From positions 124,001-188,000 of the forward strand of contig VUYV01000403.1 in NCBI GenBank assembly GCA_008711295.1: a stretch of 64,000 bases of DNA, in the 5' to 3' direction. The first letter of the stretch is position 1. The number at the start of each line of letters is the position of its first letter. A program made the translations under genes and the position numbers. Source of the stretch: Anarhynchus alexandrinus. Its lineage: Eukaryota > Chordata > Aves > Charadriiformes > Charadriidae. The notes under the pieces are model-generated. The model was not told the DNA's origin, made no database searches, and was given only the letters and a program-made list of their open reading frames with translations. Shown one piece after another: positions 50,741-63,764 of this stretch.

Positions 50741-53700
50741 CTTTTTCTGTAATGTCTTTCCTTGGTCAGCAGAGCCAGTGACAGCTAGCAGTGATACATC
50801 ACAGAGGTACCAACAAGTGGTCTGTTTACAAGCTGCTCCCTAGTCTACATGGCTATATATCCTGGTGTAACCTCCAGTCAGGATCTTAAAAGGCAAAGCT
50901 ATAACAAAGTCCCTAGTCTGGGAACGGGGATTCATGCCACAGGGAACTCTAAAAGCTGCAAAGTAGCACAGGGGAATACTTCTAGAGTCAATTTTAAAAA
51001 TATAAGGCTCACCAAGTCTCCTAATCATACATCTCGTAGAAGAAAACATGTTATATTTAGGACACATATGGTCAAAAGTGGCAGCAATGATTTTGGAGAC
51101 TGGATTTTGGAGCTGTTAACGGCATTTCAATCATCTGTAAATTACTTGAGAAATCAAAGTCATCAGTTCAATAGTAGTAGGTACTGGCAGTGTTCTTGGC
51201 TTGTTTCTGTGCTATTTTGGGATAGGTGTGGGGAAGAGGGGATATCACATACAGAGTCAACACTAATACCCTGTCTCCCATATGGAGCTCTATATATTTC
51301 TCCCTGATGATCTTGCACAAACCTCAAATTGACTCCAGAAAATTACAACTGCAACTCATCAGTTTAACTTGGTTTCCTGCCATGACAGGGAACTGAACAG
51401 TCATAACCAAAGGAAGAAAATTTTGAGTTATTTTGAGACGAGAATAAGACAATGTGGCTTTTTTAATGAGAAAGGCATCTTCCAGTGAAGGAAACAGACT
51501 TTTGTGACAGACCTGTGGAACTGTTGTTTCTTCTGCAGAGACTTTCAGGCTGCATTTCTATTTAATTGGCGTCAAGCCTAGCATCAAGCCCACTTTCAGA
51601 GTTACACTTTCCTCTGAGCTTTAATTTGCACTTAAAACTACACTCCGCTGCCTGAACACTGTCTTACTATTACTATTTTCTCACCTACAACTTTTCCTTT
51701 TAAAAAGAAACTCTGCCCTCACCTAAACTGTTCCTCTCCTGGTCCCTCTGTTTCGCTGCCACCACCATAGCAGAAGGGATGAACCCAGACAGCAAGCAAT
51801 CAAACAGTTGGCAGTGGCGGTAAAGATGGTGCATGTCTAATGGAGATACTTACTGGCAACAGTCTACAAAACTAAGAGGTGATATGTAGTCCTATGTCAC
51901 CTGACCACTCTGTTGTCCAGAGTGTCCACTCGGGGTACGTAGGGTGCCGAGGGGTACATGGGTACTGAGCCGCAGGCTGTGTGTGCATTCAGCACTGTGT
52001 TCCAGGTGTCACAGGTTCTTTGTGCTGATCACTTTTATATTTTTTCCAGTTCTTCCTTTGAGGCTGATAGTGCATACCTCAGCAGTTGCTTTTCCTCCGC
52101 CAACTTTTACGTTCCTTTTTTTCTCTTCTTCTGTCTTGCTTAGGGAATGGTAAATCATGCTATGACAGCTACTCTTCTCTTTGTTTTACTTCTGAGGGTG
52201 AGGTTGAGGGTAGTAATATATCTGTTGATGTTGGATAATAACTGGGTTTCTCACACCAACTACAGGCTGTTGGCCTACACCATTACTCTCTTGACTGTCT
52301 GTTGTCCTTCTTTGTCTTACCTCTTAATTGCGCTTCAGCTGAGCAGCATTTCCAAGGTTATCATGAAATAAGTTTAGGGCTACAACTAGATAGGATCTTT
52401 TAAAGGAAACAACTGCTTAAGTTCAAATGAATGTTAGTAGGCATACACAGAGAACAATGACGTACATCCCAAGGGAGATGTTGTTTTCCCAAACCATGGC
52501 TGCCCAAGAAAACGTGTGTTAAACAGAATCTGGCCTTAATTTGAAGGGAAGTCACAGACCTCCTCTTCGCCTCTCCGGGTACCTGAGTAAATCCAAGATA
52601 AGGTTACTGACAGTTTTTGGGAATTAATTTCACATTTTCCTTCTGCTTTTTCTGTGAGGAAAAAAACCCAACAGCAAATAGAAAATTCTTCACTGCTTAT
52701 ATGAAGTAAGAGAGCTTTGAAATCTCAGTTCTTAATGACTTTCCTCCATGCATGTACCTGAGTTCTTCTTGGAGAACTTGCTCCATCAAGGGCTTGGAGA
52801 ATGATGTTCCCGGCTGTCAGGGGTCTCACAAACTAAAGCCCAGTTAAAAAAAGAGGAGTAGTACCAGGCCTGTTCTGCTAGCGAAAAGGTGTGATGGAAA
52901 ACCTGTTACTGTGAGGCTGTCGTCAAGTTAAGCTTCTCATAAAGGATGATTACAGGGTGCTATTTGCTTTTCTTGACACTTTTGCCAGAAACCCGTGGCA
53001 TTTGCAGAGACACAGCCAGAAAAAACCCTCCCCATATCACTTTGGACATGCTCTCAGGGCCCAGCACACAGCACTGGGCTCTGTCCTGAGCAGTCGGTGC
53101 TGGAGTATTGCTGTTACATGAACGATGTTTGCTAACACCTTCAGAGGAACTAAAATTTGAAGTCCAAGGTCACGTCCTTTCTTTTATTTATTTTTATTCT
53201 TGAGAAATACATATATGTATGTTTATGCGTATATACAAGGAGTGTGAGAGGAAGAAGGAGGAGGGAGAGGCAAGAGGATGAAAATTATCCTATTTGTTGT
53301 TTTTACTCTATTTCCTACAACAGAAGCTGCTCTTTTCTCCTCTTCTTGCTGCAGCTGTGTGGCCATTACAGTGTCTACGGTAATAATACGATAGTGTTAC
53401 TGGCAAATGTAAAGCTCAATTGCTGTAAACAATGATTAAAAGATTGTTGCACAGAAACAGGTGATTTTGTGCACAGCTAGTTGAAATGAATGTACGTTTT
53501 TCCCAACCATGTGCTAGCAAAATAAGCACACATGCTTAGGAGCCATTTTCAATTAACATTAGTTTGCTTTTATGCCTGCGCATTTCACACTCCATTAACT
53601 GTCAGTACCTTGTATGGAATCTGTCAACATAAAAGCTCCTCTTTTTCCCCATATGCGATGAAAAGCTAACGAGGACGCGTTACAGAGAGAAATAAATAAA

Positions 53701-54129
53701 TAGGTTTTCTTAAAAAAATGTTTACTGCAGAGACAATATTTCTAATTAAGGAACCAGCATCTTAGTGGAAGAGTTACTGATGGTAATAATGAAAAAGAGC
53801 AGGACAGACAGCTTTATGAAATGGATATCTAAGAACCAGAAAGAAACTAGCTCACTGAAACAATCCCCTCAAAACTGGGAGAGCTACTGTAGGTGTAGCT
53901 TAAGCTGTGTGTGGTCATGAGTGAGCAGTAGGTAGTCAAGAGGTGCAAACTCAGTGTTTCTCAAGAACAGGATCTGTCAGAGCACAACAAATACGACAGC
54001 AGCTGGGCTAGCGATGAGATGCTCAGCTGGAAGTCCTGGTGTGGCATGCAGCTCGAGAACATAGGTACCCACATTTGGGTGTCTAACATATGCCTGGTCC
54101 TAAGCTACCTTTATGTTCCACCCTTGTAG
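50741..54129. other. Unannotated DNA
   Basis: No gene or clear repeat recognised. Several plus-strand open frames of 60-150 codons (for example 50849-51307 and 51944-52153) lack conserved motifs, and their number is in line with chance. Confidence 0.5.
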
Positions 54130-54784
54130 TCGGCTGGAGAGCTGGGCAGAGAAGAACCTAATGAGGTTCAACAAAAGCAAGTGCAAGGTCCTGCACCTGG
54201 GGAAGAAGAATGCTAGGCACCAGTATAGGTTAGGGGTAGACCTGCTGGGAAGTAGTTCTGAGGAGAAGGATCTGGGGGTCCTGGTAGATAGTAAATTATC
54301 CATGACTCAACAATGTGGCCTTGTTGCCAGGAAGGCCAATGGAATCCTGGGCTGCATAGGGAAGAGTGTGGCCAGTAGGTCGAGGGAGGTCATTCTCCCC
54401 CTCTACTCGGCACTGGTGAGGCCACGACTGGAATACTGTGTCCAGTTCTGGGCTCCCCAGTTCAAGAGGGATAGGGAACTGCTGGAGAGAGTCCAGCGTA
54501 GGGCAACTAAGATGATTGAGGGATTGGAGCATCTCCCTTATGAGGAGAGGCTGAGAGAGCTGGGACTCTTTAGCCTGGAGAAGAGAAGGCTGAGGGGAGA
54601 CCTTAATACTGTGTACAAGTATCTAAAGGGTGGGTTAAAGGAGGATGGAGCCAGACTCTTTTCAGTGGTTCCCAGTGACAGGACAAGGGGCAATGGGNTC
54701 CTGCTTTGGCAGGGAAGTTGGACTAGATGATCTCTAGAGGTCCCTTCCAACTCTGAAAATTCCGTGATTCCGTGATTCCATGAT
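54130..54784 (+). mobile_element. CR1 LINE, relatively young, with internal segment missing at an N
   Basis: The C-terminal ORF2 region is continuously open for about 190 codons up to the N at 54697. It contains '[14 protein letters not shown]', '[14 protein letters not shown]', '[17 protein letters not shown]' and '[20 protein letters not shown]'. Immediately after the N the sequence jumps to the 3' terminal block (ttggactagatgatctctag) and the tail attccgtgattccgtgattcc (54759-54779). The roughly 200 bp that CR1 normally has between these points is absent, so the N hides missing sequence or marks a collapsed region. The element is 5' truncated. Confidence 0.9.
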
Positions 54785-55937
54785 ATGATCTGAAAAGCTA
54801 GTCATCTCTCCCTAACAGGCACCTATGTTTGCTTGGCTGAGTTTCCCTGTAGACTCCATTGACTATAGTGACCAGGGACTTGAAGAAATGGCCCACACAT
54901 AAGTCAGCTGCTGGTAAGGATGCCCTAGATATCTTGGATTATCTCCAGCTACAGTTCTGGTGTCATATCTGCCTGTCCTATGTGGATACCTTGGATATAC
55001 CAGATTATTTTAAGTGACAATAAATGGATGCATTGAGGCAATTAATTGAAATCCTAGTAACAACAGCAGCAGTTCTGTGTCATTTGCTTCTGCCCGTACA
55101 AGGTTTTCATGTTGTCCTCATTTTTTTAGTGCCTTCTGAACTTTAGCATAAATATTTTCAGATCCTTTGAGGCAGGGAAAGTCTTCCATGTTCAGTTCTC
55201 TGGATCTTGAGATGCAGAAACTGCATCTAGAACTACCCTGTTGGAGTATACGGGCACTGCATGATGATGCTCCCCTCACTGAATTACATCTAGATCACTT
55301 GTCCTGTTTCCTGTGCATTGGGTCAGAACTGGGAGAACTGGGAGAAAGGAAACATAAAAAAGAGGAATGGGTCTGAAGATAGTTATGTTTCAACTTTAGA
55401 TTCCCTCAAATGTTGCCTGATTTGGAAAGTGCTCAGCCCTGCAGGCGTTTCTTTGGACACACACCCACAGACTGGCATTCTTTCTAAAAGAGAGAAGATA
55501 TACATACCCAGTGGTCAGAGCATTTGCCAGGTGAGAGTGGCTTATAGTCAGTGCTAAAGGCTTTGATATGTCTGTGCTATCAGATTTAGATTTAAGGACT
55601 GCGTCTGTTCCTACTTTCATCCCACTTACTGGATGTTTCCACAAGGAAGGCAGAAAAACCTACTCCTCTTGTGAATTGGCTCTGGAGGTGTAGTGAAACT
55701 TCAGCCCCGTGAACTAGTGCAAAGTGCTGTGCGAGACAGCAAAGTTGTGCAGCTCACACATGGATACACCAGCAGTTCCTTCATTTCTGCCTCAGGAACA
55801 GGAGTGCTAGGCACTAGGGTGCCAGGTCCTCCATCACATATTTATCAAGGCCTTATGGTACTAAGTAGTGTTAAACAGCAGATACCACTACTGCCACATC
55901 ACACTCAGTTACGCCTGCCTCCTTTTTAGTAGATATA
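54785..55937. other. Spacer between two CR1 copies in opposite orientation
   Basis: 1.15 kb without a recognised gene or repeat, lying between a plus-strand CR1 that ends at 54784 and a minus-strand CR1 whose 3' end is at 55938. Confidence 0.55.
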
Positions 55938-56281
55938 ATCACAGAATCATAGAATCACAGAATGGTCAGGGTTGGAAGGCACCTCTGGAGTTCATCTAGT
56001 CCAACCCCCCTGCCAGAGCAGGGTGACCTACAGCACGTTGCACAGGATGGTGTCCAGGCGGGTTTTGAATGTCTCCAGAGTGGGAGACTCCACCACCTTT
56101 CTGGGCAGCCTGTGCCAGTGCTCTGCCACCCTCAAAGTAAAGAAGTTCCTCCTCATGTTAAGATGGAACTTCCTATGCTCAAGTTTGTGCCCGTTACCTC
56201 TTGTCCTATCACTGGGCACCACTGACAAAAGACTGTTCCCATCCTCCTGGCATCCTCCTTTTAAGTATTTATAAGCATTAT
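55938..56281 (-). mobile_element. CR1 LINE 3' fragment, minus strand
   Basis: 344 bp of CR1 3' end in reverse complement. It has the octamer-like tail (tcacagaatcatagaatcac, about 55940-55959), the 'ggttggaaggcacctctgg' block and the end of ORF2. The open minus-strand frame contains '[20 protein letters not shown]' and '[19 protein letters not shown]'. The 5' part is missing beyond 'AYKYLKGG'. It is well preserved, so relatively recent. Confidence 0.9.
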
Positions 56282-58011
56282 AAAAAAGCAGCAGTAATTG
56301 TCTGCAAACAAAGGTTCCCTTAGAACATACTGGAGAGAAAGGGAATGTTATGTGCATGAGTAGTCTTGTACAATAAAAATATTCTCTCTGTAACTAATAA
56401 AGCTGATTGTATATACAGCAACACAGATCTGTAGCCTCGCTATCCATCACTTTGGAGTCCTGTCACCAGTTCGTTACTCTGCTCTACTAACTGCTGTCTT
56501 TGCTCTTTTTTCCTGTCTTTCACTCTTGATTCATTCGTTTGAATCTGATTCATCTGATCAGGACTGTGAAAGCCATACAGGAAGAGGCACATTGGGAGGT
56601 TCACACTGATAGTTCGGTCTCATGGAGGCAGTGGCTGAGATGTTTCAGTACGGTGATCTGTTCCAAAAAGGCAGCATCTCCAACACTTGATGACCTTGAA
56701 GATCCTGCTCCTTCATCTCCATCCTCCAAATAATATCCACAGTCCCTGTCCACTTAAATTGTACATATTTAAGGACCCTGCACACATGTCACTATCTGTT
56801 GTACTTAACAGGAATGTATCTTTGGTAGATACCTCTACTCAAATTGACTGCATACACTTAAAACCTTAAATCAAGCAAGGAAATTGCTCTTGCTTGCAAA
56901 ACTTTGATTTACACTTCAGCTTTGGAAAAGAGAGAAAAAAATTAATAGAACTGGCAGGGATACAGAGAAATCTGGATGACAGGAGAGTGGGTGGTTCATG
57001 AACCTTTAAGGCAAAAAGAAGCAATAGTGTCAAGTTCTGTTTGATATTATGAATGCAGAAATGTTATCAGTGGGCTAAACAAATGAAATAGAATTTGAGC
57101 GTCTTAGTAAACAAGTTCAGACACAAACAAACTTGAGTAATCTTTTTTGGAGTTTAGGGAATTATACAGGATGGCACAGACAGCCACAGAGTAGAACACT
57201 TTTATTTGGTCACCATTTTTGGCCTCGTTGCTCTTGTAGAGAGCTTCAACTCAGCCAGACTGCTCTTGAATATTATCTACCTAGACCTGGGGATTTGAGG
57301 GCAGGTGTGATAGATAAATAGCATTTCTCTACTCTCTGTCCTTTCGGTAACAATTATGCAAGTACCAGTATATGCCAACTACCATCTTTGAGGGAAATAA
57401 GGAGAAATGGCATGAAAATCAGGGGTAATTTATTATTTAAAGAAACTTTACAGAAATACCATTTTCCTTCAGCAAGTCATGTATTTTTCACATATTTTAG
57501 CAGGATTCTGCAATCTGCCCAGTCTTTTTTCATAAAGAAAATACTATTTCCAGGGTTGCATTTGAGTTAAGACTGGACATAATAAAGTGATTCTTAACTC
57601 ATATGGTTTAAGAAACGGAAATAACCAAGATTTTAAGGTAGAATATTACCTATTTCCTAATATAAAACTCATAAAATATGTATAAATAGCTTATTGCATT
57701 GCTCAGTACACAAAATTTTTATATATGTATATTTTTTATGATTTAGCCTTTTGTCAGGTTTCAACATTTCAGTAATGCTTACAATTTCCTAAAACAGTCA
57801 ATGTATTTTTTTTTTTAAAAGGGAGCTAGGTCAAATTAAGGTCATCTTGTTCCTCAAATCAAACAGAAATCATATGAATTTTATGTCTCTGAATAATGTC
57901 CTACTTCCACTTTTGCCTGCTTTGTCATGTCATGCTTTTAAATAAGAATGGCATCCTTGACCAACAAACCTGTTGTTGTTTCTATTGTATTTTACTTTTC
58001 AATGAGGTCAT
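56282..58011. other. Unannotated DNA between two minus-strand CR1 fragments
   Basis: 1.73 kb with no gene or repeat I recognise. It separates a CR1 3' end (55938-56281) from a CR1 middle segment (58012-59085) on the same strand and in the order expected of one element. Confidence 0.55.
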
Positions 58012-59085
58012 AAACTTCAGGGACCCCTGAGGAACACCACCACCACGTCACTGGTCTCCACTTGGACATCGAGCCATTGACCGCAGCTCTTTGAGTGTGA
58101 CTGTCCAGCCAGTTCTTTATTCACCAAGTGGTCCATTTGTCGAATCCATGTCTCTTCAATTTAGAGACCAGGATATCGTGTGGGACAGAGTCGAATGCTT
58201 TGCACAAGTCCAGGTAGATGACATCAGTTGATTTTCCCTTGTCTACTGCCACTGTAACCCCTTTGTAGAAGGCCACCAAGTTTGTCAGGCATGACTTGCC
58301 CTTGGTGAAGCCATGCTGGCTGTCACCAATCACCTTCTTGTATTCTATGTGCCTTAGCAGAGTTTCCAGGAGGAACTGCTCCATGATCTTGCCAGGCACA
58401 GAGGTGAGACTGACTGGCCTGTAGTTCCAGTCTTCCTTATTTCCCTTTTTGAAAAGGGGGGTTATGTTTCCCCTTTTCCAGTCAGCAGGAACCTCACCAG
58501 ACCACCACAACTTCTCAAACATGATTGATAGTGGCTTAGCGACTTCATCTGCCAGTTCCCTCAGGACCTGCGGATGTATCTCATCAGGTCCCATGAACTT
58601 GTGCACCTTCAGGTTCTTCAAGTGGTCTCGCACTTGATCTTCACCTACAGTGGGCAGTTCTTCATTTTCCCAATCCTCTGCATTCTGCATCACGGGCAGT
58701 GTGGCTGCAGTCCTTGCCAGTGAAGACTGAGGCAAAAAAGTCATTGAGAACCTCAGCCCTGTCTCTGTCCCAGGTAACCAGTTCTTGCGTTTCCTTCTGG
58801 AGAGGGCCCACATTTTCCCTAGTCTTTGTTTTCTCGCTGACATATTTAAAGAAGGATTTTTTGTTTGTCTTGATGTCTCTGGCCAGGTTTAGTTCTATCT
58901 GGGCTTTAGCTTGTCTAACCCGATCCCTGGCTGCTCGAACGATTCCTCTGTATTCCTCCCAGGCTATCTGCCCCTGTTTCCACTCCCTATAGGCCTCCTT
59001 TTTCCTTTTGATCATGTCCAGGAGCTCCTTGTTCATCCATGCAGGCCTCCTGGCTTTTCTGCCTGCCTTCCTTTTTGTAGGGATG
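58012..59085 (-). mobile_element. CR1 LINE middle segment lacking its 3' end
   Basis: Minus-strand CR1 covering the linker after the endonuclease and the N-terminal half of the reverse transcriptase. It stops abruptly near 58012-58022, inside the 'SGVPQG' motif. A CR1 missing its 3' end is unusual, because target-primed reverse transcription starts at the 3' end and normally truncates the 5' end. Loss of the 3' part therefore implies a later deletion or rearrangement. The upstream (5') limit near 59085 is approximate. Confidence 0.88.
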
Positions 59086-59141
59086 CAAATCAATAATATG
59101 CAGATTCCCACTTGGATGTAATCAGTCACTCCAGCCCACAA
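58121..59141 (-). pseudogene. CR1 ORF2 remnant (linker and N-terminal reverse transcriptase)
   Basis: Two minus-strand frames together encode part of a CR1 ORF2 protein. The upstream frame (58662-59141) has '[20 protein letters not shown]' and '[15 protein letters not shown]'. A frameshift near 58690-58720 moves reading into the second frame (58121-58843). That frame has '[20 protein letters not shown]', '[18 protein letters not shown]', '[17 protein letters not shown]' and RT motif A '[15 protein letters not shown]' (about 58180-58222) with its catalytic Asp. An in-frame TGA at 58118-58120 follows 'DKWTTW', after which '[15 protein letters not shown]' is still readable to the break. With a frameshift, a stop and no palm FADD motif, it is inactive. 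The first residues of the upstream frame are probably flanking DNA. Confidence 0.88.
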
Positions 59142-62100
59142 AGTGTTGGGCTAATAAACAGTCTTTGTGATACAGCCAGTAGTTAGCTCTGCTTTTGATA
59201 AACATTTTGGATAAAGTCCTCTTCAGATATTAAAATGTTCCATGTGTAGCATAAACCCAGCTGCAGCTCTTTGCTTTTGCATTGCTATGGCAGGTGGAAT
59301 AATTTTTGTAAACAATTTATAAGGAATTTTTACATCCTTTAGTTTTAAGTGTGCTCTGTAGATGTAAACTGATGCCTGAGATCCTGTCTGCAGGCTCGCC
59401 CCTCAGACACCAATCTGGCTTGGGGGAATGAGAGCCATTTTCAGGAAAAAAATAGTTGTACATTTTCCTCAGCTCTTCCCAACTCTTTGATGGGTTTCTT
59501 TACTTGCCAGCAAGATTCTGAGGCAGTTTCCAATTTTTTTCTTCTTCATGGCATCTTCCACCCCAGTTCTCTTTGAAACACTTTGCCTTGAGATTAAATG
59601 TGAAGGGAGACTCTCTCTTTTCCTAGCCCCAGGTTCCTCATCAGCAAAGGACAGGCTGACACTCAGCGTACAGAGCCTGAAAGGGTGGGAGTCCTTCTCT
59701 CCTCATAAGCTGAAGAAGTAGGATGAAAATATCTGGAGATTTCTGATAAGACATCTGCCAAGGACCTCTAGCTTCTACAAGTAAGAGGACTTATTCCCAG
59801 GTTCAAAGCTCTGCCTTGCACACACTACCTACTAAATCTTTGCAATAAAATACACTAGAATCTATGTAGGGTAACTGTTGATCTTTATATAAACATTCCT
59901 TGACCTTTCTAGAAGTTTCTCACTTGCGTGCAATCTACCTGAGCCGTAAGTGAAGGGATGTTACATATATAAATGCCATACAATGTTCTAAAAGCTCTCA
60001 AATATGAAGTCTCATCTATGATTTTTTAATTTCAATTGTGCATTTCAGAGCAATATTAGAAAAACACCAATTTCTGCTTTAGAGGCTCTGTGGTTATTTT
60101 CATAAAAAAGCTACATTTTATGATGCTGAATTCTATTCTGAAACCAGTATTTAATCAATAGTTACATGACCCTGTGTTGGTCTGGCCAGGTTTCGTCGAT
60201 GATAGATTCAATCTTCCTTTCACTCAAACAAGAAAGGAGAGGGAAAAAAAATCTCTTAAAATAATGTCTCACTAGCCATCTTACAATTGCCTGTAATATT
60301 TTCCTACCTGCCTTTACATTTTTAACAGTTGCAGCAGGTTGCAGTGGTACTCACCTGTAGATGAATTCAGATTTTTGTATGCTTTGAAGCCAAATTATAC
60401 AGCTCAGATTGATTATTCATTAGCACTCAGCAGTGTCAGAGACCCTGCAACATCACTGTCAGAATGCCTGATCCTTGGGAGAAAATATTAGGGGAGATAG
60501 ATGTTTTCAACTTGTGTATGTGCTGACTAACTGAAAACTTTACTGCCTGCAAATATTTGAATTTTATAAACAGTGAAGCTTGTGAAGGTGTTTAAAAAAG
60601 ACATGCCTAGTAACAAAGGCATGGAATTATAAGCCAGAAATGTGATGGGTGAATTTATATTTTTTTTTAAGAAACTATTTTTGTCAGGCAAAAATTTCCA
60701 TCAGTAAAATCAGAGAGAGGGGAGTAATCTCACAATATAAATTCTGTTAGCTCATCACTTCAGATAGCTGCAACAATTCCACATCTGCTAGTAGAGAGAA
60801 AAATGTAGCAATAATAACATTTTTATGGTGATCGGTGCATTTAGTAAGTGACACAATGCGTTTTCTGACTGTAATGAAGTTTGCAGACAAAACTAAATTA
60901 AACAAAATAACTCCGTGGCACCGTCACAAACAGAAAGTTAGAAAAAAGTGTCAGAAAGTAAAAAAGAATGTTTATCAAATCCACATCAGTTTATCAATAT
61001 TTCATGTATGTTGTATGTGGGAAAAAACCTGATCAGCATTACAAGGACACAAAAATGAAGGAAAAATTATATCATGGTTGCATGTAGAATCACTATTCTC
61101 TCCCCTCTGCAAGGAATATCATTACACTGTGTGGGATGAATCGGATCACAACGGGGGAAAAAATAGCACAGAGGAATAGAAGTAGACTGTGTCATGATGG
61201 ATATGGAGAATTAATCAGAGAACCAAGATTATTCAGGCAGTTATAAATTTAACTTTTTTCTTTTAAAGAAAAAGCTTGGAAGAAATCTTTGTCTCTGTAA
61301 CCATAATAATCTCCTCCTCAGGAGCATGTGAGACTTACAGCCTTGCTGACCCAGTGGTCCAGCGTTCCACTTGCTGTATTAGAAGTTGGCCAGGGAAGAC
61401 TGTCATCCCAGACAGGAGATGGACAGCTGTTGTCCAATGCCATATCTTTAGAGACTGGTTAAAGGTGCATGACCTTGTTGGACCGAGCAGATTTAGCTTT
61501 ATATGCCAGGATCTGATGGGATTATGTGTAAGTGTAAGGAGAAGTATGGACAGATCAACCAGACCTGGCTCAAACTCCTATTCTCCGGGATCTTCCAGAA
61601 CGCACTGGTGCTGTTTGGCAGTGCAACAAACCAATGTGTAAATCCTCTTCCTTTTTTTCAAATTTGTTTTGGCATTTTGCCAGCAATATTTTTTTTTCTT
61701 GAGGATTTCAATCTTTAGTGGGGAGATTGGGTTTTTTTAGCGGTTTATAACTCAGCCAAAGTTAAATGGAATTTGATGGGACAAAGTATTTCTTTAGCCC
61801 GAGGGCTTTCTCCCTGCTGAATTTTAAAGGTTTTTCTGCAAACTACAGGGATGAATTAGAGCAGCTTTAAAAAGCAACAAGAGTCTTGCTAGAATGGGAC
61901 CTGTTAGCCTCTCTTATGGGGGTCACTACCAGCTCCCTTGCAAAGGGACCTGTAGTCATTTTAAGGGTCTCCTGTGGGCATTGCTATGCAACCTCATATA
62001 TGGAATACCAAAGTAAAAAGAGCACTTAGCAGTGACAGGAAAACCTGTGTTCCCAGCCTCTGTATTCACCTGCCAGAAGTTATGTCACACACCAGAGAAG

Positions 62101-63229
62101 GGTATCAGCTGTATGGGCCACAAAGAAAGCAAGGAGATGTTTTTCTGGAGCCTGGTGGTTGGGGAGAGAGGTGAAATAGGCTTTTTGTTTCATTTCAGAA
62201 AAAAAAGTCATTTTTATTTCATTGAGTGTTAATACAGCAATAGATTTGTCCCATCTACATCTTAGCTTCTGCTAGATGTGTAGGGTGAGTCACTTCACAT
62301 GATTAGTATGTTTGAACACTCTAGATTCTCCTTCCAGTCAATGGAGAGAAATAGGCACTTTTAGGACACACTACATAGAATCAGAGAATCTTATAGTGTG
62401 CCTACATACACTACAGTGAGATGAATCACACCACAGGAATGCTGTTTCTCTCTTTAATTATGAAGCAGGAAGTTGCTTTGAGGTGGTCATCTGCAGATTA
62501 AACATCAACACTAGGTCAGAGAACTTCCCTCAGGGTGTGAAACACTGTGAATTAAGGTGAGGAGGTTGCTGGGAATGTCCTTCTGCTTTAGTCAAGATGG
62601 CTTACAATGCCCAGGGCCTGGAGGCAGCAAATCTGACTGTTTCCCCAGCTCCTTGGCAACATGAAGGCTTGGGACCCATCTTCCACCCTCCCTGCTGAAA
62701 CTGCTCCATGGCTTCTTTGGACTGCCTATCTGCTACCTGCAAGGCTGACTGGGGACGAAGGAAATATTTTGAACAGATAGAAACCCTGGCAAAATTTAAA
62801 CATTTCAGGGTGTGTGTTTCTTGGGGATATTTAAAAATTTCAATTATGTGATTTGTCTTCAAGAGACTTGTCAAAAGTCTCAGGGTATTCTGCAGAACAG
62901 AAATCTTAGCTGTTAGGCACCTCTGCTAAGTGTATTACTTTCATGGAGAAGAGAAGGCTTGATAACTGCCCTGATTATTTGGCCCAGTTCCCAGTAAAGT
63001 GACCCATTTCGTTGTTTTTCCTTGTTCTCGGGCAAAAGGCTGTCACACTTGCACAAGGATGAAGCTCAGGGCTTGTCAACAAAGGGCAGGTAAGGCATGA
63101 TGGACAGATATGTCCTTATGTTGCGATTATGTCTACTGAAGTCTGAAGTACCTGCCTCATCTGTCTCTCACCTCTTCCCTGTCCCATTGCTACCTTATAT
63201 GTGACAGTAGAATTGCTGACATAGATATG
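59086..63229. other. Gene-free stretch
   Basis: About 4.1 kb without a recognised gene or element. Small open frames (for example 61276-61641, plus) lack family features. A short 'agaatcagagaatc' near 62378 vaguely resembles a CR1 tail but is too short to call. Confidence 0.55.
63225..63229. repeat. Target-site duplication, left copy (ATATG)
   Basis: The five bases atatg immediately before the LTR's TGTCC match the five bases immediately after its terminal CA (63765-63769). This is the footprint of retroviral integration. Confidence 0.85.
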
Positions 63230-63764
63230 TGTCCTGGTTTCAGCTGGGATAGAGTGAATTTTCTTTCTAGTGGCTGACGTGTTTTGGATTTAGTATGAAA
63301 AAAATGTTGATAACGCATATTGTTTTAGTTGTTGCTAAATATGTTCACATTAATCAAGGACTTTCTCAGCTTCCCACAGAAGCTGAAGGGGAAGCATAGA
63401 CAGGACAAGCTGGCCAAAGGAATATTCCGTACCTTAGACGTCATGATCAGTATATAAGTGGGGGTTGGTGGGGGGGGCAGTAATCCATGATCACTGCTTG
63501 GGATGGGCTGGGCAACTGATCACCAGGTGGTGAGAGCGACTTCCATTCTATCATTTTATTTTGCATATTCTTTTACCATTATTATTATTGTTGTTGTTAT
63601 TTTCCTTTTCCATTACTGTTCTATTAAACAGTCTTTATCGCAACCCACAAGTTTTTTTCCTTTCCCCTCCTTTTCTCCCTCTTCTCCTACCCTACCTGGG
63701 GGGGTGGGAGGAGTGAGTGAGTGGCTACGTGGTCCTAGTTGCTGGCTGGCGTTAAACCACGACA
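63230..63764 (+). mobile_element. Solo LTR of an avian endogenous retrovirus (ERVL-like)
   Basis: A 535 bp element bounded by TGTCCTGG and ...CCACGACA, so it has canonical TG...CA ends, and flanked by a 5 bp direct repeat ATATG. It contains a CRE-like gacgtca at 63437-63443, a TATA box tatataag at 63451-63458 and a polyadenylation signal attaaa at 63623-63628, in the correct order for a plus-strand LTR (U3, R, U5). The opening 'tcctggtttcagctgggata' and the closing 'ggctggcgttaaaccacgac' match an LTR type I know as widespread in birds. No primer-binding site, gag, pol or second LTR follows in the window. It is therefore a solo LTR, the usual product of LTR-LTR recombination. A 5 bp duplication suits the ERVL class. 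Confidence 0.88.

Noticed and set aside
61276..61641. 121-codon open frame on the plus strand
   Set aside because: No conserved motif, no repeat or gene context, and a length expected by chance.
62374..62396. CR1-tail-like 'agaatcagagaatc'
   Set aside because: Too short and without the adjoining CR1 3' blocks.
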